From the NCBI RefSeq assembly GCF_019279795.1, contig NC_056748.1, positions 609,159,136 through 609,223,135 of the forward strand: a stretch of 64,000 bases of DNA, written 5' to 3'. The notes below the pieces were generated by a model, which was given only the letters and a program-made list of their open reading frames with translations, was not told the origin of the DNA and did not search any database. Numbering within the stretch: the stretch's first letter is position 1; each line of letters starts with the position of its first letter. The stretch is from Protopterus annectens (taxonomy: Eukaryota; Chordata; Ceratodontiformes; Protopteridae). This document shows positions 44,469 through 55,062 of the stretch, piece by piece. A program made the position numbers and the translations under genes.

Positions 44469-45898
44469 TAGAAAAACACAGAACAACTGAAGAAACAGTC
44501 ATCCTCCACTTTTACTGTGTTCCTACTACTTCGGCATCAAGCCTTCCAGGGAAAAATCATGCACAAGAATGGTGTGATTTATATACATTTCACTACATTC
44601 ATTATTCAGTTCAATTATACAATAATTGATCAATTAATCAGTGAGTCAAGAAAGTTTAAAATCTAAAGTGCATCCTGAGCAATAAAGTGCTTCAGAAACA
44701 TTTAAAGTGCATCAAAACATATAAAGTGCAACCCCTTACATTCCTATTGCATTTAACATTATGATTTAAGAAGTTCATACAAAAGCAATTATGCATCTCT
44801 AGATTAACAAATACTAAAACATTTTGCCCTACAATGGTAGATCAATTAATCAGCGAGTCGAGAAAATTTAAATCTAACGTGCATCCTGAACAATTAAAAT
44901 GGTTCAGAAACATTTAAAGTGCATCAAAAAATTTTTAAAATGCAAGTTCATACAAAAGCAATTGTACATCGCTAGATTAACAAATACTAAAAGATTTTGC
45001 CCTACAATGGTTGATCAATTAATCAGTAAATCAAGAAAATTTAAATCTAAAGTGCATCCTAAACAATTAAAGTGCTTCAGAAACATTTAAAGTGCATCAA
45101 AAAACTTTTAAAATGCAACCCCTTACATTCCCATTGCATTTAACATAATAGTTTAAGAAGTTCATGCCAGTGCATCTATACATCTTTAGATTAACAAATA
45201 CTTAAATATTTCACCCTGTACATATAAATCATTCATCCTATATGTCTATGCATGTATAAAATAATGCATACTGAAACATTTCATCCTATACATGTAAATC
45301 CAACTCCATATTAAACCCATGGGGCCACAACGTTCCAAAATTAATAATATATCTACTTTCCATCCTTAACTAAATGTGCCCATATTCCATGCCTTGCACT
45401 GCATAAGGTTTGTTTAAAACAGAAAAAAAAAAACAAACTGCTAGTGTTACCATTGTTAACAGCATGGAAATGCTGGGCCACAGGATTATTAAACCTAACA
45501 TGCCTCACATTCCCCAAATGCTCCATAATTCTTCTTTTCACCATTCTTCTGGTGTGGCCTGTATACCACTTGACAGGTAGACAGTCACATCCAATGGCAT
45601 AAACACCACCACTGGTACTGCAATTGTAAGACCCCAGGGCAATGAACTTCTTTCTATTAATCAGAGTACCTGAAATGTTCTTGACTTTGTCACACACCTT
45701 GCACCTTCCACATCTAAAGGTGACTACTGTGTTGTAACCAGTTTCCATCCTACTTACCTTACTGTTCAATAATTCCTTCAGGTTGTGAAATCTACTACGA
45801 GAAAAAACAACCCTGCCCTTGAAAATGTTGCCCACTTCCTCATCCTGCTGTGTAATAGTCCAAAACCTGTGCACTAACGCCTTCAATGTAGCTGAAAA
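44469..45898 (-). mobile_element. Penelope-like element, inverted 3' fragment
   Basis: Reverse complement of about 57811-59220 in the plus-strand PLE copy. From the left it holds the terminal region (44470-44640, with the CCAGGGAAAAATCATGCACAA block), three tandem repeats of about 180 bp (44640-45200), a tail, and the end of the coding region with the GIY-YIG endonuclease (45353-45898). It is 5'-truncated at about 45898, where CR1 sequence takes over in the same orientation. The outer end is about 47 bases shorter than the plus-strand copy. Confidence 0.85.
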
Positions 45899-46207
45899 GT
45901 TTTTTACTGTGGTTTCCTTAGTTGGTGGTGGTGGTGGGGTGTGGGCATCCAGAGTGATTAGTTTATGGTCTGATCTAGCTAGTGACGGGTTGACCTCCGT
46001 TGTGGAACACCTGTCACCCATGTTGGTGATGACCAGGTCCAATATGTTTTCACCTCTGGTAGGGGAGTTTACCAGCTGATCCAGGGCGTTTGAGTTGATG
46101 AATTCCAGGAAGCACTGGGCCTGGGACTTTGTCCTCGAGTAGTTTTCCCAGTGAATGGTAGGGTAATTGAAGTCGCCCAATGTCAGGGTGTTCGGTAGGA
46201 CTCTCAT
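45353..46207 (-). pseudogene. Chimeric ORF: CR1 APE endonuclease fragment fused in frame to PLE GIY-YIG endonuclease (284 aa)
   Basis: An uninterrupted minus-strand frame. Residues 1 to about 102 are CR1 ORF2: LGDFNYPTIHWENYSR and SDHKLITLDAHT. From about residue 104 it is PLE: ALVHRFWTITQQDEEVGNIFKGRVVFSRSRFHNL. The Neptune-type cysteine knuckle follows (CGRCKVCDKV), then the GIY-YIG domain (GGVYAIGCD, WYTGHTRRMVKRRIMEHL). The join lies at about 45893-45900 and shares an AACTTTTC-like microhomology. The C terminus runs off frame in a poly-A/poly-T tract. Neither parent enzyme is complete, so a functional fusion is unlikely, but the frame is intact across the join. Confidence 0.8.
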
Positions 46208-47178
46208 GTTTTCCAGTGTCTCCAGAAAGATGGAGTGGTGGTCATGGAGGGTGATCTGTAGCAGGCCACAATTTGCATTGCAGATTTGCCCAATGTTAGT
46301 TGCACAAGGATGATCTCAGAGGTATCGTGCTGCGCCACTAACCTGGAGGTGTAGGTATCCTTGATGAATATGGATACGCCCCCTCCTTTTGTGTTTCGGT
46401 CTGTGTTCTGTGGCTGAAACGTGTGGTATGAGTTGTAGCCTGGTAGTGCTGGGGTGCTCTCTGAAGCCTTGAACCAGGTTTCGGTTGCTGCACAGATGTT
46501 AACGTTCTCCATACTGAGAAGTGCTTCGAACGCGTGCTTTTTGAGATTTAAACTCCTGGCGTTGAGTAGCATAACCCTCAGTTTTTTATTAATTGTGCTG
46601 TTTGCGGAGGTGGGTTTGACTTTTGAGACTTGCCTGAAAAAGGCACTATAGGGGCAGCAAGAGCCTTGCCCAGTATTCGAAAGCCTATTGGTGAACAGGT
46701 CAAGCCGTCTCTTGCGAAGCAACGTGGCTTGTCGAGCATGTTGTCCCAGGCTGACAGGCACTGAATGACACCAGAAGCTTAGCTAATTGTTGAAGTTGAT
46801 CATTTTTTTCTTTATACTGAGGTATCATTCTTGGTGACTGCAAGATGCTACTCAGGGTCAGGGTCATACCCGCCTGGGCTGCATGATCAGAGAGCTCTTC
46901 CATGTCTCTTTTCATGTAGTCCAGGGAGATGCATCTCAGGTCATTCACACCAACATGAACAATGACATAGTCATATTTGTACTTGTTCTGGAGTGACCTG
47001 AGTGCTTGTATTATGTGGCGAATTCTTGCTCCTGACAGGCAGCTAACAGTAACCTTCTGCTTGTCCAGCCTAGTGAGTGGGACATCAGTGTGCCTGACTA
47101 TAGAGTCACCTATTACAAGTGTGTTAGGTATGTTATTTCGTCTTAAGGGCTGTGATTGTGCGGCGCACTGATTTTGTG
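45899..47178 (-). pseudogene. CR1 LINE copy 2: ORF2 endonuclease start and ORF1 C-terminal part
   Basis: Minus strand. 46761-45899 encodes the APE endonuclease N terminus (LLNARSLNLKKHAFEALLS, ATETWFKASES, GGGVSIFIKDTY) with a frameshift near 46205. 47178-46700 encodes the ORF1 esterase core, including IGDSIVRHT-type sequence near 47100 and DYMKRDMEELSDHAAQAGM. The rest of ORF1 lies beyond DIRS C at 52779-53143. RT and 3' UTR are absent because the copy switches to PLE sequence at about 45898. Confidence 0.85.
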
Positions 47179-47365
47179 ATGTTCATCGTGCATACAGCTG
47201 CAGTAATCACAGATGGGTTCTCTGCCATCAGGCGGTCCCTCGGTCGGCCGAATTCCAAAGTCTAGGTCCGGCGTCGGTTGTTGTCGCTTTCTTTCCTGAC
47301 GTCAGTGCGACAGGGGTATATAAGACACAGCCGATGCCATATTCTTCAGTCTTTTTTGCCGCGCG
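47179..47365 (+). repeat. Left inverted terminal repeat of DIRS C
   Basis: Inverse of about 52548-52740. It starts ATGTTCATCGTGCATACAGC, which is repeated in antisense in the ICR. Confidence 0.87.
47298..47352 (+). promoter_or_regulatory. Predicted DIRS C promoter: CRE, TATA box, initiator
   Basis: TGACGTCA at 47298-47305, TATATAAG at 47317-47324 and TTCAGTC about 30 bases after the TATA box. Position, order and spacing match element D (9620-9675). The right ITR carries the inverse of this set. Confidence 0.6.
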
Positions 47366-47490
47366 GTGCCCGAAGCAGAAGCAGTTCGCAAGTGCCGGTC
47401 GGCCAGCTCCTGAATTTACGAAAAATTGGAAACCGAAGTCTTCTTTAAAGCTAAGTACCCCGTTGGGGAACCTTTTCTTGCCTCAGACCG

Positions 47491-49103
47491 ATGAAAGAAA
47501 AAGTTAACAATTGTATTTCTTGTGGGAAGCAAATACCGCATAAGGATTTCCATTCTCTCTGCATACCTTGTTTAGGCCCAGACCACGACGTCTCGGGCTG
47601 TCGCTTTTGCGCTACTTTCAATAAACGCACTATTAAGCGTCGGGCGGAGTTCGCCCAACACCTTTTTGGTAAGTCTTTGATTATAAAATGTCGTCGGAGA
47701 CTCCGACTACCGTTTTGTCCAAAAAACGCAAGGACAAGGACCGAATCGCGAGGTCCGCGGTCTCCACCGACACCACGCCAAAACCGGCTACACGTGGTCC
47801 GGTTCTCAGCGAGACGCCTATGCAGTCCCTGACTACCAACGACACTTCTTTGGCGGAGTCTTCTGTACCCGAGACTGCAGGTACCTCGGCCCATACCCAG
47901 ACTACAACCACCGAAGCCACTGTGAGCATTGAGCCTCCTAATGTGGACAGGTCCACTTCCACCCGTGGTGTCTTTAGACCCTCATCTTCCTTTTCCATTA
48001 AGGCCTTTTCTAAGTCCAAATCAGCCAGGCATCCCAAGAGGCCTGTTGCACAGGGCCCATCTCCAGGCCCCATGCCTAAAAAGCAGATGCTTAAAATGGC
48101 TGAGGATTTGATTACTCTTATCAGGGGTTCCCAACCCCCTCCAGACAAGAGACCCAGAGTGGAGGAAGATTCTCCCTCTTCTGATCAGGGCTCCATTTTT
48201 TCAGAACATTCTGATGTAGAGGAACACTCTTTCTCTCCTTTTGAAGACTCTGATGCAGAGCAGTCCATTCCTTCTGTATCTCCTCCAGAGGATTTTTCTT
48301 TTGGGGAAACCTTGCACACCTTGAGGGAACACTTCCATTGGGAAGGCCAAGACTTTTCTGATTCCAAGAAAAGACTTAGGGAATTTCTTTTGTTACCTCA
48401 ACACAGACCTCTGGCGATACCTCCTGTCTTGGATATACTTGATGATGTTTATGCGGAGGCTTGTCTTAATCCGGATTCCCTGCCTCCTGCCCCAGTCAAG
48501 CATGATAGGTACTAAAGAGTTCCTAACTCACACCATTTCCTTTACAAAAGCCATAATGCTGACCCTGAAACCATTTCTCAAGGCCCCAAGGGAATGAAGG
48601 CCTCTACTGCTAAGAATCCACTACCCTTCGAAAGAGAGTCAAGATCATTAGAAAGGTGGGAAAAAAAGGAATATACCTCGGCCACCCTAGCCATGAGGGC
48701 CTTAAATTGTCAGTTTCATATGCTTAAATATCAGCAGTTTCTGTTATCACAATTAAGAAATAAAATGTCTCAACCTGAACAACCAGATTTGAAGGAGTTG
48801 CAGGATATGATGCATAGTGCAGAACAAGTGGGTAAACACACCTTACAATGTGGCTATGATGCCCTAGAGGCCTCAAGTAGAGCTGCTGTTACAGGATCAG
48901 TCATTCGTAGACATGCCTGGCTTAGGAAACAAATCTTGCCTGATCATGTGAAAGCTAAACTACTAGATGCTCCTTTACAAAAGGATGTGCTATTTGGTAC
49001 TAATGCTGAGGAGATACTATGGAAAATGGAAGAAAAAGCCAAATCTATGCAAACTGTCAAAGCTTTTCTACAGGTTCAACCACTACGTTTTAGCAGAAAT
49101 TAG
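47491..49103 (+). pseudogene. DIRS C gag-like ORF1 (one frameshift, one nonsense)
   Basis: ATG 47491 opens MKEKVNNCISCGKQIPHKD with the complete three-pair cysteine domain (CISC, CIPCLGPDHD, CRFC) and a basic KRRAEF stretch. A frameshift lies near 47685. The main frame then runs from 47688 through a Thr/Ser-rich linker, MLKMAEDLITLIRGS, an acidic region and FGETLHTLREHFHWEGQD to a TAA at 48516, where D has CAG. It continues in the same frame to 49103 with ALNCQFHMLKYQQF and EQVGKHTLQCGYDA. The expected product is about 535 residues. Confidence 0.87.
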
Positions 49104-49106
49104 CCT

Positions 49107-51179
49107 TCAAAAAACTGGTCCTTTCCAGCCACGGACAAGCCCCAAAGAGGTAGTTACAGGCACTCAAGGGGCAGAGGACAATCACAAGGATCATATAGAG
49201 GCAGGCAATGGCAAACTCCAGCACCAAGAGGTGGCGAAGACAGTGCACAACAATACAGGAAACAAAACCAATGACTTCCTCCTTTCCATGCTAAGCAAGT
49301 CTCAGCTGGCAGCACCCTTGGAAGGAAAGCTGGCATTATTTACAAGAAATTGGCATATTGTCACAACAGACAAATGGATCCTGGACGTTATAAACAGAGG
49401 CTACAGATTTCATTTTCACACTCTTCCAAAAATGAGAGGCATGCCAAACCTGCCACACAATCAAAGGGCAGAGGCACAACTACAAATTTCAAAGCTCATA
49501 GACATGAAAGCTATTCAAGAGGTACCTACTCACGAACAAGGTCAAGGTTTTTATTCCAGGCTATTTCTGGTACCAAGAAAAGGAACCGACTGGAGACCCA
49601 TTTTGGACTTATCCATCCTAAACACATTCTTACTCGTGCCAAAATTCAAGATGCTCACATTACAGCAGCTTCTTCCCATGCTGGGCAAGGAGTTTTGGCT
49701 GGTAACATTGGACCTCAAGGAGGCATACCTGCATGTCCCAATCAGACAAAGCTGCAGAAGATACCTCAGATTTCTTGAAGGTTCAATTCACTATCAATTC
49801 TCTGCATTGCCCTTTGGCTTATCTACTGCGCCCAGAGTATTCACGAAATGCCTGGCATCAGTAATTGCCTACTGCAGACTTCAAGGGATACAAATTTACC
49901 GTTATTTGGACGACTGCCTGATCCAAGCGGACAGCAAGCACATACTTCTGGAACATCTGGCTTACGTAACACGGTTACTGAATTCCCTGGGATACACAGT
50001 CAACAAAGAGAAATCCAGGCTAACACCATCTCAGAAAATAATTTTCCTGGGTGCCAACTTGGACACAAACACCCAGATGGCCTATCTTACGCCAGAAAAA
50101 CAAGGGCAACTAACTCAGTACTTCAAAATACTAGCAAATTGTACCAGGCTTACTGCAAGGAAAATCCTGCAGGCTCTGGGCTTCATGGCATCTTGCATTC
50201 TTTTAATCCCATGTGCAAAGTTGCATATGAGGAAACTTCAATGGTACCTAAAAAACCTATGGTCTCAACACAGCCACAGTTTGGAAACAATAATACCAAT
50301 AATTCCATGTTTACAAAAGGAATTTCTATGGTGGGCCCAAGCATGTCATACAAACACAGGTCTCCCATTCTGCAAGCCTCAAGCAAATCAAGTCATCACA
50401 ACAGACGCCTCAGATTACGCCTGGGGGGCGCACATGACAGACAGGTGCATTCAGGGAAATGGTCCCAAAAGGAAAAGCACCTTCACATCAATAAGAAAGA
50501 AATGCTAGCAGTGATAAATGCAATTACAGCTTTCAAGGACCTCCTGCATCCAGGACAACTATTGATAAGAACAGACAACACCACAGTAATGTGGTACATA
50601 AACAAACAAGGAGGAACACATTCATACCCCCTGTGCAGACTAGCCATGACACTTTGGAACTTGGCTCTGGAATGGCAAATCGAACTTCAGGCACAGTACT
50701 TGCCAGGTTTGGAAAACACGCTGGCAGACAACCTAAGCAGAAATATGACAGATCCACACAAATGGAAGTTGCATCCTCAAGTGTTTACAAAGATAATCCA
50801 AGCGTTGGGGAGGCCAGACATAGATCTCTTCGCCTCCCACAGGAATCATCAATTGGTAAAGTTCTGTCCAAGGACCTTTCATCCAAAGGCCTGGAGAGTG
50901 GACACCCTTTCATTCAGTTGGACAGCATGGACAGTTTACGCCTTCTCACCTCTACCTCTTCTGCCCAAGGTAGTCTTGAAAGCAAGAGCAGACAGACCGA
51001 AGATGATACTGATTGCTCCAGACTGGCCAAGACAACATTGGTACCCACTCCTGAGGAGCCTAACACATACTCCTCCCTGGTCCCTACCTCTAATGCCTCT
51101 TCTGCTGACTCAGCACAGCTACAAAACTCTTCACAGTCAGCTGAAAACAGTCAATCTCGCTGCATGGAAAATTCCTTAA
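49107..51179 (+). pseudogene. DIRS C reverse transcriptase / RNase H (single frameshift)
   Basis: The frame is open from gag (the segment 48967-50508 is uninterrupted) and covers the whole RT: LAAPLEGKLALFTRNWH, RLFLVPRKG, RPILDLSILN, VTLDLKEAYLHVPI, the YLDD box near 49905-49916 and MRKLQWYLKNLWSQ. It enters RNase H with TTDASDYAWGAH. A single-base loss near 50455 (CAGGGAAATGG against CAGGGCAAATGG in D) shifts the frame. The remainder to 51179 holds KEMLAVINA, TDNTTVMWYINKQGG, LADNLSR, DLFASH and ILIAPDWPRQHWYP. All RT and RNase H catalytic residues are present. Confidence 0.92.
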
Positions 51180-51193
51180 CACCACAACAGAAC

Positions 51194-52219
51194 CTACTCC
51201 CCAAAGAGGTGTAGGATGTCATTTTGGAGGCCAGAAGGCCATCTACTAGAAAGGCTTACTCCGCAAAATGGAAACGGTTTTGCTCTTGGAATGAGAAAAA
51301 AGGCCAGGACCCTAGAAAACTGAATTTGCCTCCAGTATTACAGTATCTAGCTGAGCTGCTGAACAGTAGACTTTCTTTTTCCTCCATAAAAATCCATGCC
51401 TCAGCCATTTCTGCAGAATTCAACACTGATCCACCCTTATTCTCTCACCCACTCTTAAGACAGTTCCTCAGAGGGGCTAAGAACATAAGACCACCAAGGA
51501 AACAACCAATACCAGCCTGGAATCTTAATTTCATTCTAGAAAAATTAACATTGCCTCCCTTTGAACCAGCTGCATCAACAGATTTGCAATATTTGTCCTG
51601 GAAAACAGCCTTCCTTCTGGCCATTACCTCAGCTCGTAGGGTTTCGGAACTACAAGCCCTCATGGCTGTGCAGCCCTTTCTCATCTTCCATCAGGACAGG
51701 GTTTCCCTTCGTACCAACCCGTCATTTATGCCTAAAGTGGTATCCAGGGTAGCTTTAAATCAAGCCATACACTTACCTACCTTTTACCCCAGTCCTCAAA
51801 ACAAAGGGGAAAGGCTGCTACACTCCTTAGACATCCATAGACAGCTATGTTATTATTTGGACAGAACAAAGCCTTTCAGAAAATCAGAACAACTTTTTGT
51901 GTCCTATGCTGTAGGAGCTCAAGGGAAGCCAGTTACCAAACAGACAATTTCAAAATGGATAGGCCACTGCATACGGTTTTGTTACTCCTATCATGGAAAA
52001 TCTGTCCCTACAGGCATCAGATCCCACTCCACCAGGGCCACAGCTACCTCTACAACCTTCCTCAGAGGAGTTCCTACCAAAGACATTTTGGAGGCAGCCA
52101 CTTGGAGTTCTGTGCATACCTTCACAAAACACTACCACCTGCCTTTATATTCCAAAACTAGAGCAGGGTTTGCCACTGCTGTGTTGCAGGGCATTCTGGC
52201 TCATCCCAGTTCCACCTAG
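51194..52219 (+). pseudogene. DIRS C tyrosine recombinase, open except for an N-terminal nonsense codon
   Basis: From 51224 there is one open frame of 331 codons: ARRPSTRKAYSAKWKRF and SFSSIKIHASAISAEF (core-binding), LSWKTAFLLAITSARRVSELQ (first catalytic Arg), SKWIGHCIRFCY, HSTRATATST (HxxR), ILEAATWSSVHTF and KHYHLPLY (probable nucleophile). Just upstream a TAG at about 51212-51214 replaces the CAG of D. The frame continues upstream of it, overlapping the RNase H ORF. A start downstream of the TAG might still yield most of the protein. It is the most complete recombinase in the window. Confidence 0.9.
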
Positions 52220-52253
52220 TGCCTACCACCCTGTGCGTAGCTTTGGGATTCTA

Positions 52254-52350
52254 CCCATCTGTGATTACTGCAGCTGTATGCACGATGAACATAGTACAGT
52301 TTTGTACCTACCATAAATGTAGATGTTCGAGTGCTAATACAGCTGCAGTA
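52254..52350 (+). repeat. Internal complementary region of DIRS C
   Basis: 52254-52292 is the reverse complement of the left end (47179-47217). 52293-52350 is the reverse complement of the last 58 bases (52721-52778), the same length as in B. Confidence 0.93.
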
Positions 52351-52477
52351 CAGGTTTCCCTCCTTCCCCTCTTGGTAACGTCCTAGTGGCTAACACCTCC
52401 TCATACAACCTGATTGGGTCATCCTTCTATGGTGTATTTGCTTGCAACTACTGATTTTTGATTATATTGCATTGCTT

Positions 52478-52480
<3 letters not shown>

Positions 52481-52530
<50 letters not shown>
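52481..52530. repeat. TA dinucleotide microsatellite
   Basis: About 25 TA units between the ICR and the right ITR of DIRS C. The equivalent spot in B (near 6215-6250) is a TATATTGTATATATTG-like tract, so the microsatellite probably grew from a pre-existing seed. Confidence 0.9.
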
Positions 52531-52547
52531 GTATTGCCTTCCTTCTG

Positions 52548-52778
52548 GGGGCACCTGACATCTGGGGCAAGAAAGACTGAAGAATATGGCGTCAGCTGTG
52601 TCTTGTATACCCCTGTCGCACTGATGTCAGGAAAGAAAGCGACAACAACCAACGCCGGACCTAGACTTTGGAATTCGGCCGACCGAGGGACCACCTGAAG
52701 GCAGAGAGCCCATCTGTGATTACTGCAGCTGTATTAGCACTCGAACATCTACATTTATGGTAGGTACAAAACTGTACT
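52548..52778 (+). repeat. Right inverted terminal repeat of DIRS C
   Basis: Inverse of the left ITR, followed by the right-end extension ending GTACT at 52778. It contains the reverse TATA-like (CTTGTATA) and CRE-like (CTGATGTCAGG, one base changed) elements. Confidence 0.87.
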
Positions 52779-54490
52779 TTTTATGTGTTGTCTGGTTTGT
52801 GACTGGAGGTGCAGGTTTTTTGGAGGTCTCTAATGCTTTTGCAGGTTTTTATTAGAGCCTCCGAGTATGATTTTGTGTATTTATGTGTATTTTTTGCCCT
52901 GCTGTTTTAATAGGTCTGTGTGCGGCTGGAGGTGTGATCTTTCTCCTCTTGACTGTCTGTTCTAGTCTTGGGTGGAGACAGCTTAGCTTCCAGTTTGGCT
53001 GTATAATTGCATGTCTCGCATATGTTAGTGTTTTGTGGTAGGAGGAGAGGGTTGTCTGTGTACATGAGGCAGTTGTAACATTGCCTCAGGATACCCAGAT
53101 TCACCAGCTGGACTGGAGAGTACACCTGAAATTGCCCTTTGGTCATGCCTGAATAGTTGGGTGAGCTGCTTAGTCGCTTGCTTGGTGAGGGGTGAATAAA
53201 GAGCCTTGCCCTGCTGTGCAATCATTGTCAGGGTATATTAGTGCTTGCTATTAGGTTTGAGCAAATGCTGGGCTGTAGGATGCTTTTGAGTGCTTAGGCT
53301 GAGAGTTAGACTAGTTTCAAGGGAAAACCTGAAGAGGAGACTTAGTGGAGCCGGGAATAATGTAACCATTGCTAACTGGTGCTGCCTGGTGTGCAAAACC
53401 GTGCAAACTCAGTTTTTATAGTAGGGAAGTGAAAGAGAGAGAAATTAGCCCAAAATGGCCAATAAACTACTAACGTCTGGGCTGGAACCACTCCTCCAGG
53501 GGCAGATAGGTTGCTCAAAGCTCCCCTCTCTCACAGGTGAACAGAGAAACTTCCTTCTATCCAAGTAAGGTATGGACAACTCAGAAACTAGTATCACAGC
53601 CCTAAATTCAGCACTAGCCTAAAAACTGGACTATACTAGCTTGGAAAGGTGGGAAACAAGGAATTTTTTTTTTTTAAAAGATAAGGCAAAAACAGTAAAA
53701 AAATACATGTAAAACAACTTTACATGACTACAAACGATCAGAAAAGGCTATCGCACTTTAGTATGTAGCCTACAACAGTTAAACAAATTATTTAAACAAA
53801 AACAACTTTTAAAAAGTGCAAGCAGTCAAATAAGTGCAATATGTGAAAAAAACAAGCTTTTAAATCGCAATAAATGCTGGAAAATCTGCGTTTAGGCAGA
53901 AAACAGTTAAGTACAGAAAATTGATAATCACTCCAAAGTCTCTTTAAGCTAGAAGGCTTGTATCAGTTTAAGGCTTTCTAGTGCTACCCAGTAGGTTAGT
54001 TACAGGAAAGATGGGAAACAAGCGCAGATGTGGTATTTTAAACCAGAAAGTTGAAAGAGACAAACTGTCCAAATGGTCAATAAACTACAATTTCTGGGCC
54101 AAGAACCTCTCTTCTCGTGGTAGACAGGCTACCTAGTGCTTACTACTCCCACTGATAAGCTAGAAGGCTTTCCTCCCACACAGAAAGGCTTGCAGGGCTC
54201 AGAAGCTTGCCAACAGTCTTGGATACAGCAACTCTCTGAGCACAAGTGCGGCTTTTAAACCAGAACTTTGAAAGAGATGGAAAAAACTGCCCAAACGGCC
54301 AGTAGCTACAATTTCTGGGCCAGGAACCACTCCTCTTGTGGTAGACAGGCTACCTAATGCTTACCACTCCCACTGATAAGCTAGAAGGCTTCCCTCCAAT
54401 ACAGAAAGGCTTGGGGGGCTCAGAAGCTTACAAAGAGTCCTGGATACAGCAAATCTGTACTTGGACTAGACTAGTTACAGGAAAGGCCTG
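52779..54490 (-). mobile_element. CR1 LINE copy 2: ORF1 N-terminal part and 5' UTR
   Basis: Minus strand. The ATG at 53143 begins MTKGQFQVYSPVQLVNLG with the two CxxC pairs (CYNC, CETC), the same protein as copy 1. The frame decays after about 80 codons and the rest lies beyond DIRS C at 47178. The 5' UTR runs from 53144 to about 54490. It includes a tandem block starting TAGACAGGCTACCTA at 54121 and again at 54342 (period 221 bp), with AAGCTAGAAGGCTT and GAACCACTCCTC motifs. At 54490 it abuts PLE sequence. Confidence 0.85.
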
Positions 54491-55062
54491 GATGTATTGT
54501 AGGGCAAATGTTTTAGCATTTGTTAATCTAGAGATGTACAAGTGCTTTTGTATGAACTTGCATTTTAAAAGTTTTTTGATGCACTTTTAATGTTTCTTAA
54601 GCATTTTAATTGCTCAGGATGTACTTTAGATATACATTTTCTTGACTCTGATTAATTGATCTACCATTGTAGGGCAAAATGTTTTCGTATTGGTTAATCT
54701 AGAGATGCATAAGTGCTTTTGTATGAACTTCTTAAATCATAATGTTAAATGCAATAGGAATGTAAGGGGTTGCACTTTGTTCTGATGCACTTTAAATGTT
54801 TCTGAAGCACTTTATTGCTCAGGATGCACTTTAGATTTCAACTTTCTTGACTCACTGATTAATTGATCAATTATTGTATAATTGAATTGAATAATGAATG
54901 TAGCGAAATATATATAAATCACACCATTCTTGTGCATGATTTTTCCCTGGAAGGCTTGATGCCGAAGTACTAGAAACACAGTAAAAGTGAATGGTGACCA
55001 TTTCTCCAGTTGTTCAGTGTGTTTTTCTGTCTTTGGTGAGTTGGTTCATGGAGTGGTGTTTT
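54491..55062 (+). repeat. Left pseudo-LTR of the PLE
   Basis: Direct repeat of 58697-59265. It contains two copies of the TTAATCTAGAGATG ... TTTCTGAAGCACTT unit and the terminal CCCTGGAAGGCTTGATGCC block. The boundary with CR1 on the left is at about 54490. Confidence 0.82.

Larger units (their letters stand above)
47179..52778 (+). mobile_element. DIRS-type retrotransposon C, full length, best preserved copy
   Basis: 5.6 kb, with left ITR, gag, RT/RNase H, recombinase, ICR and right ITR all present. It interrupts ORF1 of CR1 copy 2. Comparison with CR1 copy 1 near 24155 shows the target TTTTGTGGTTTATG split with no duplication. Only about four clear lesions were found across the three genes, so it is the youngest-looking DIRS here. 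Confidence 0.94.

Noticed and set aside
52481..52530. The TA repeat as a regulatory element or origin
   Set aside because: It is a simple microsatellite in the spacer between ICR and right ITR; related copies have only a short TA-rich seed there.
47179..52778. Cut-and-paste DNA transposon because of inverted terminal repeats
   Set aside because: The enclosed genes are gag, RT/RNase H and a tyrosine recombinase, there is no transposase, and the insertion left no target-site duplication.
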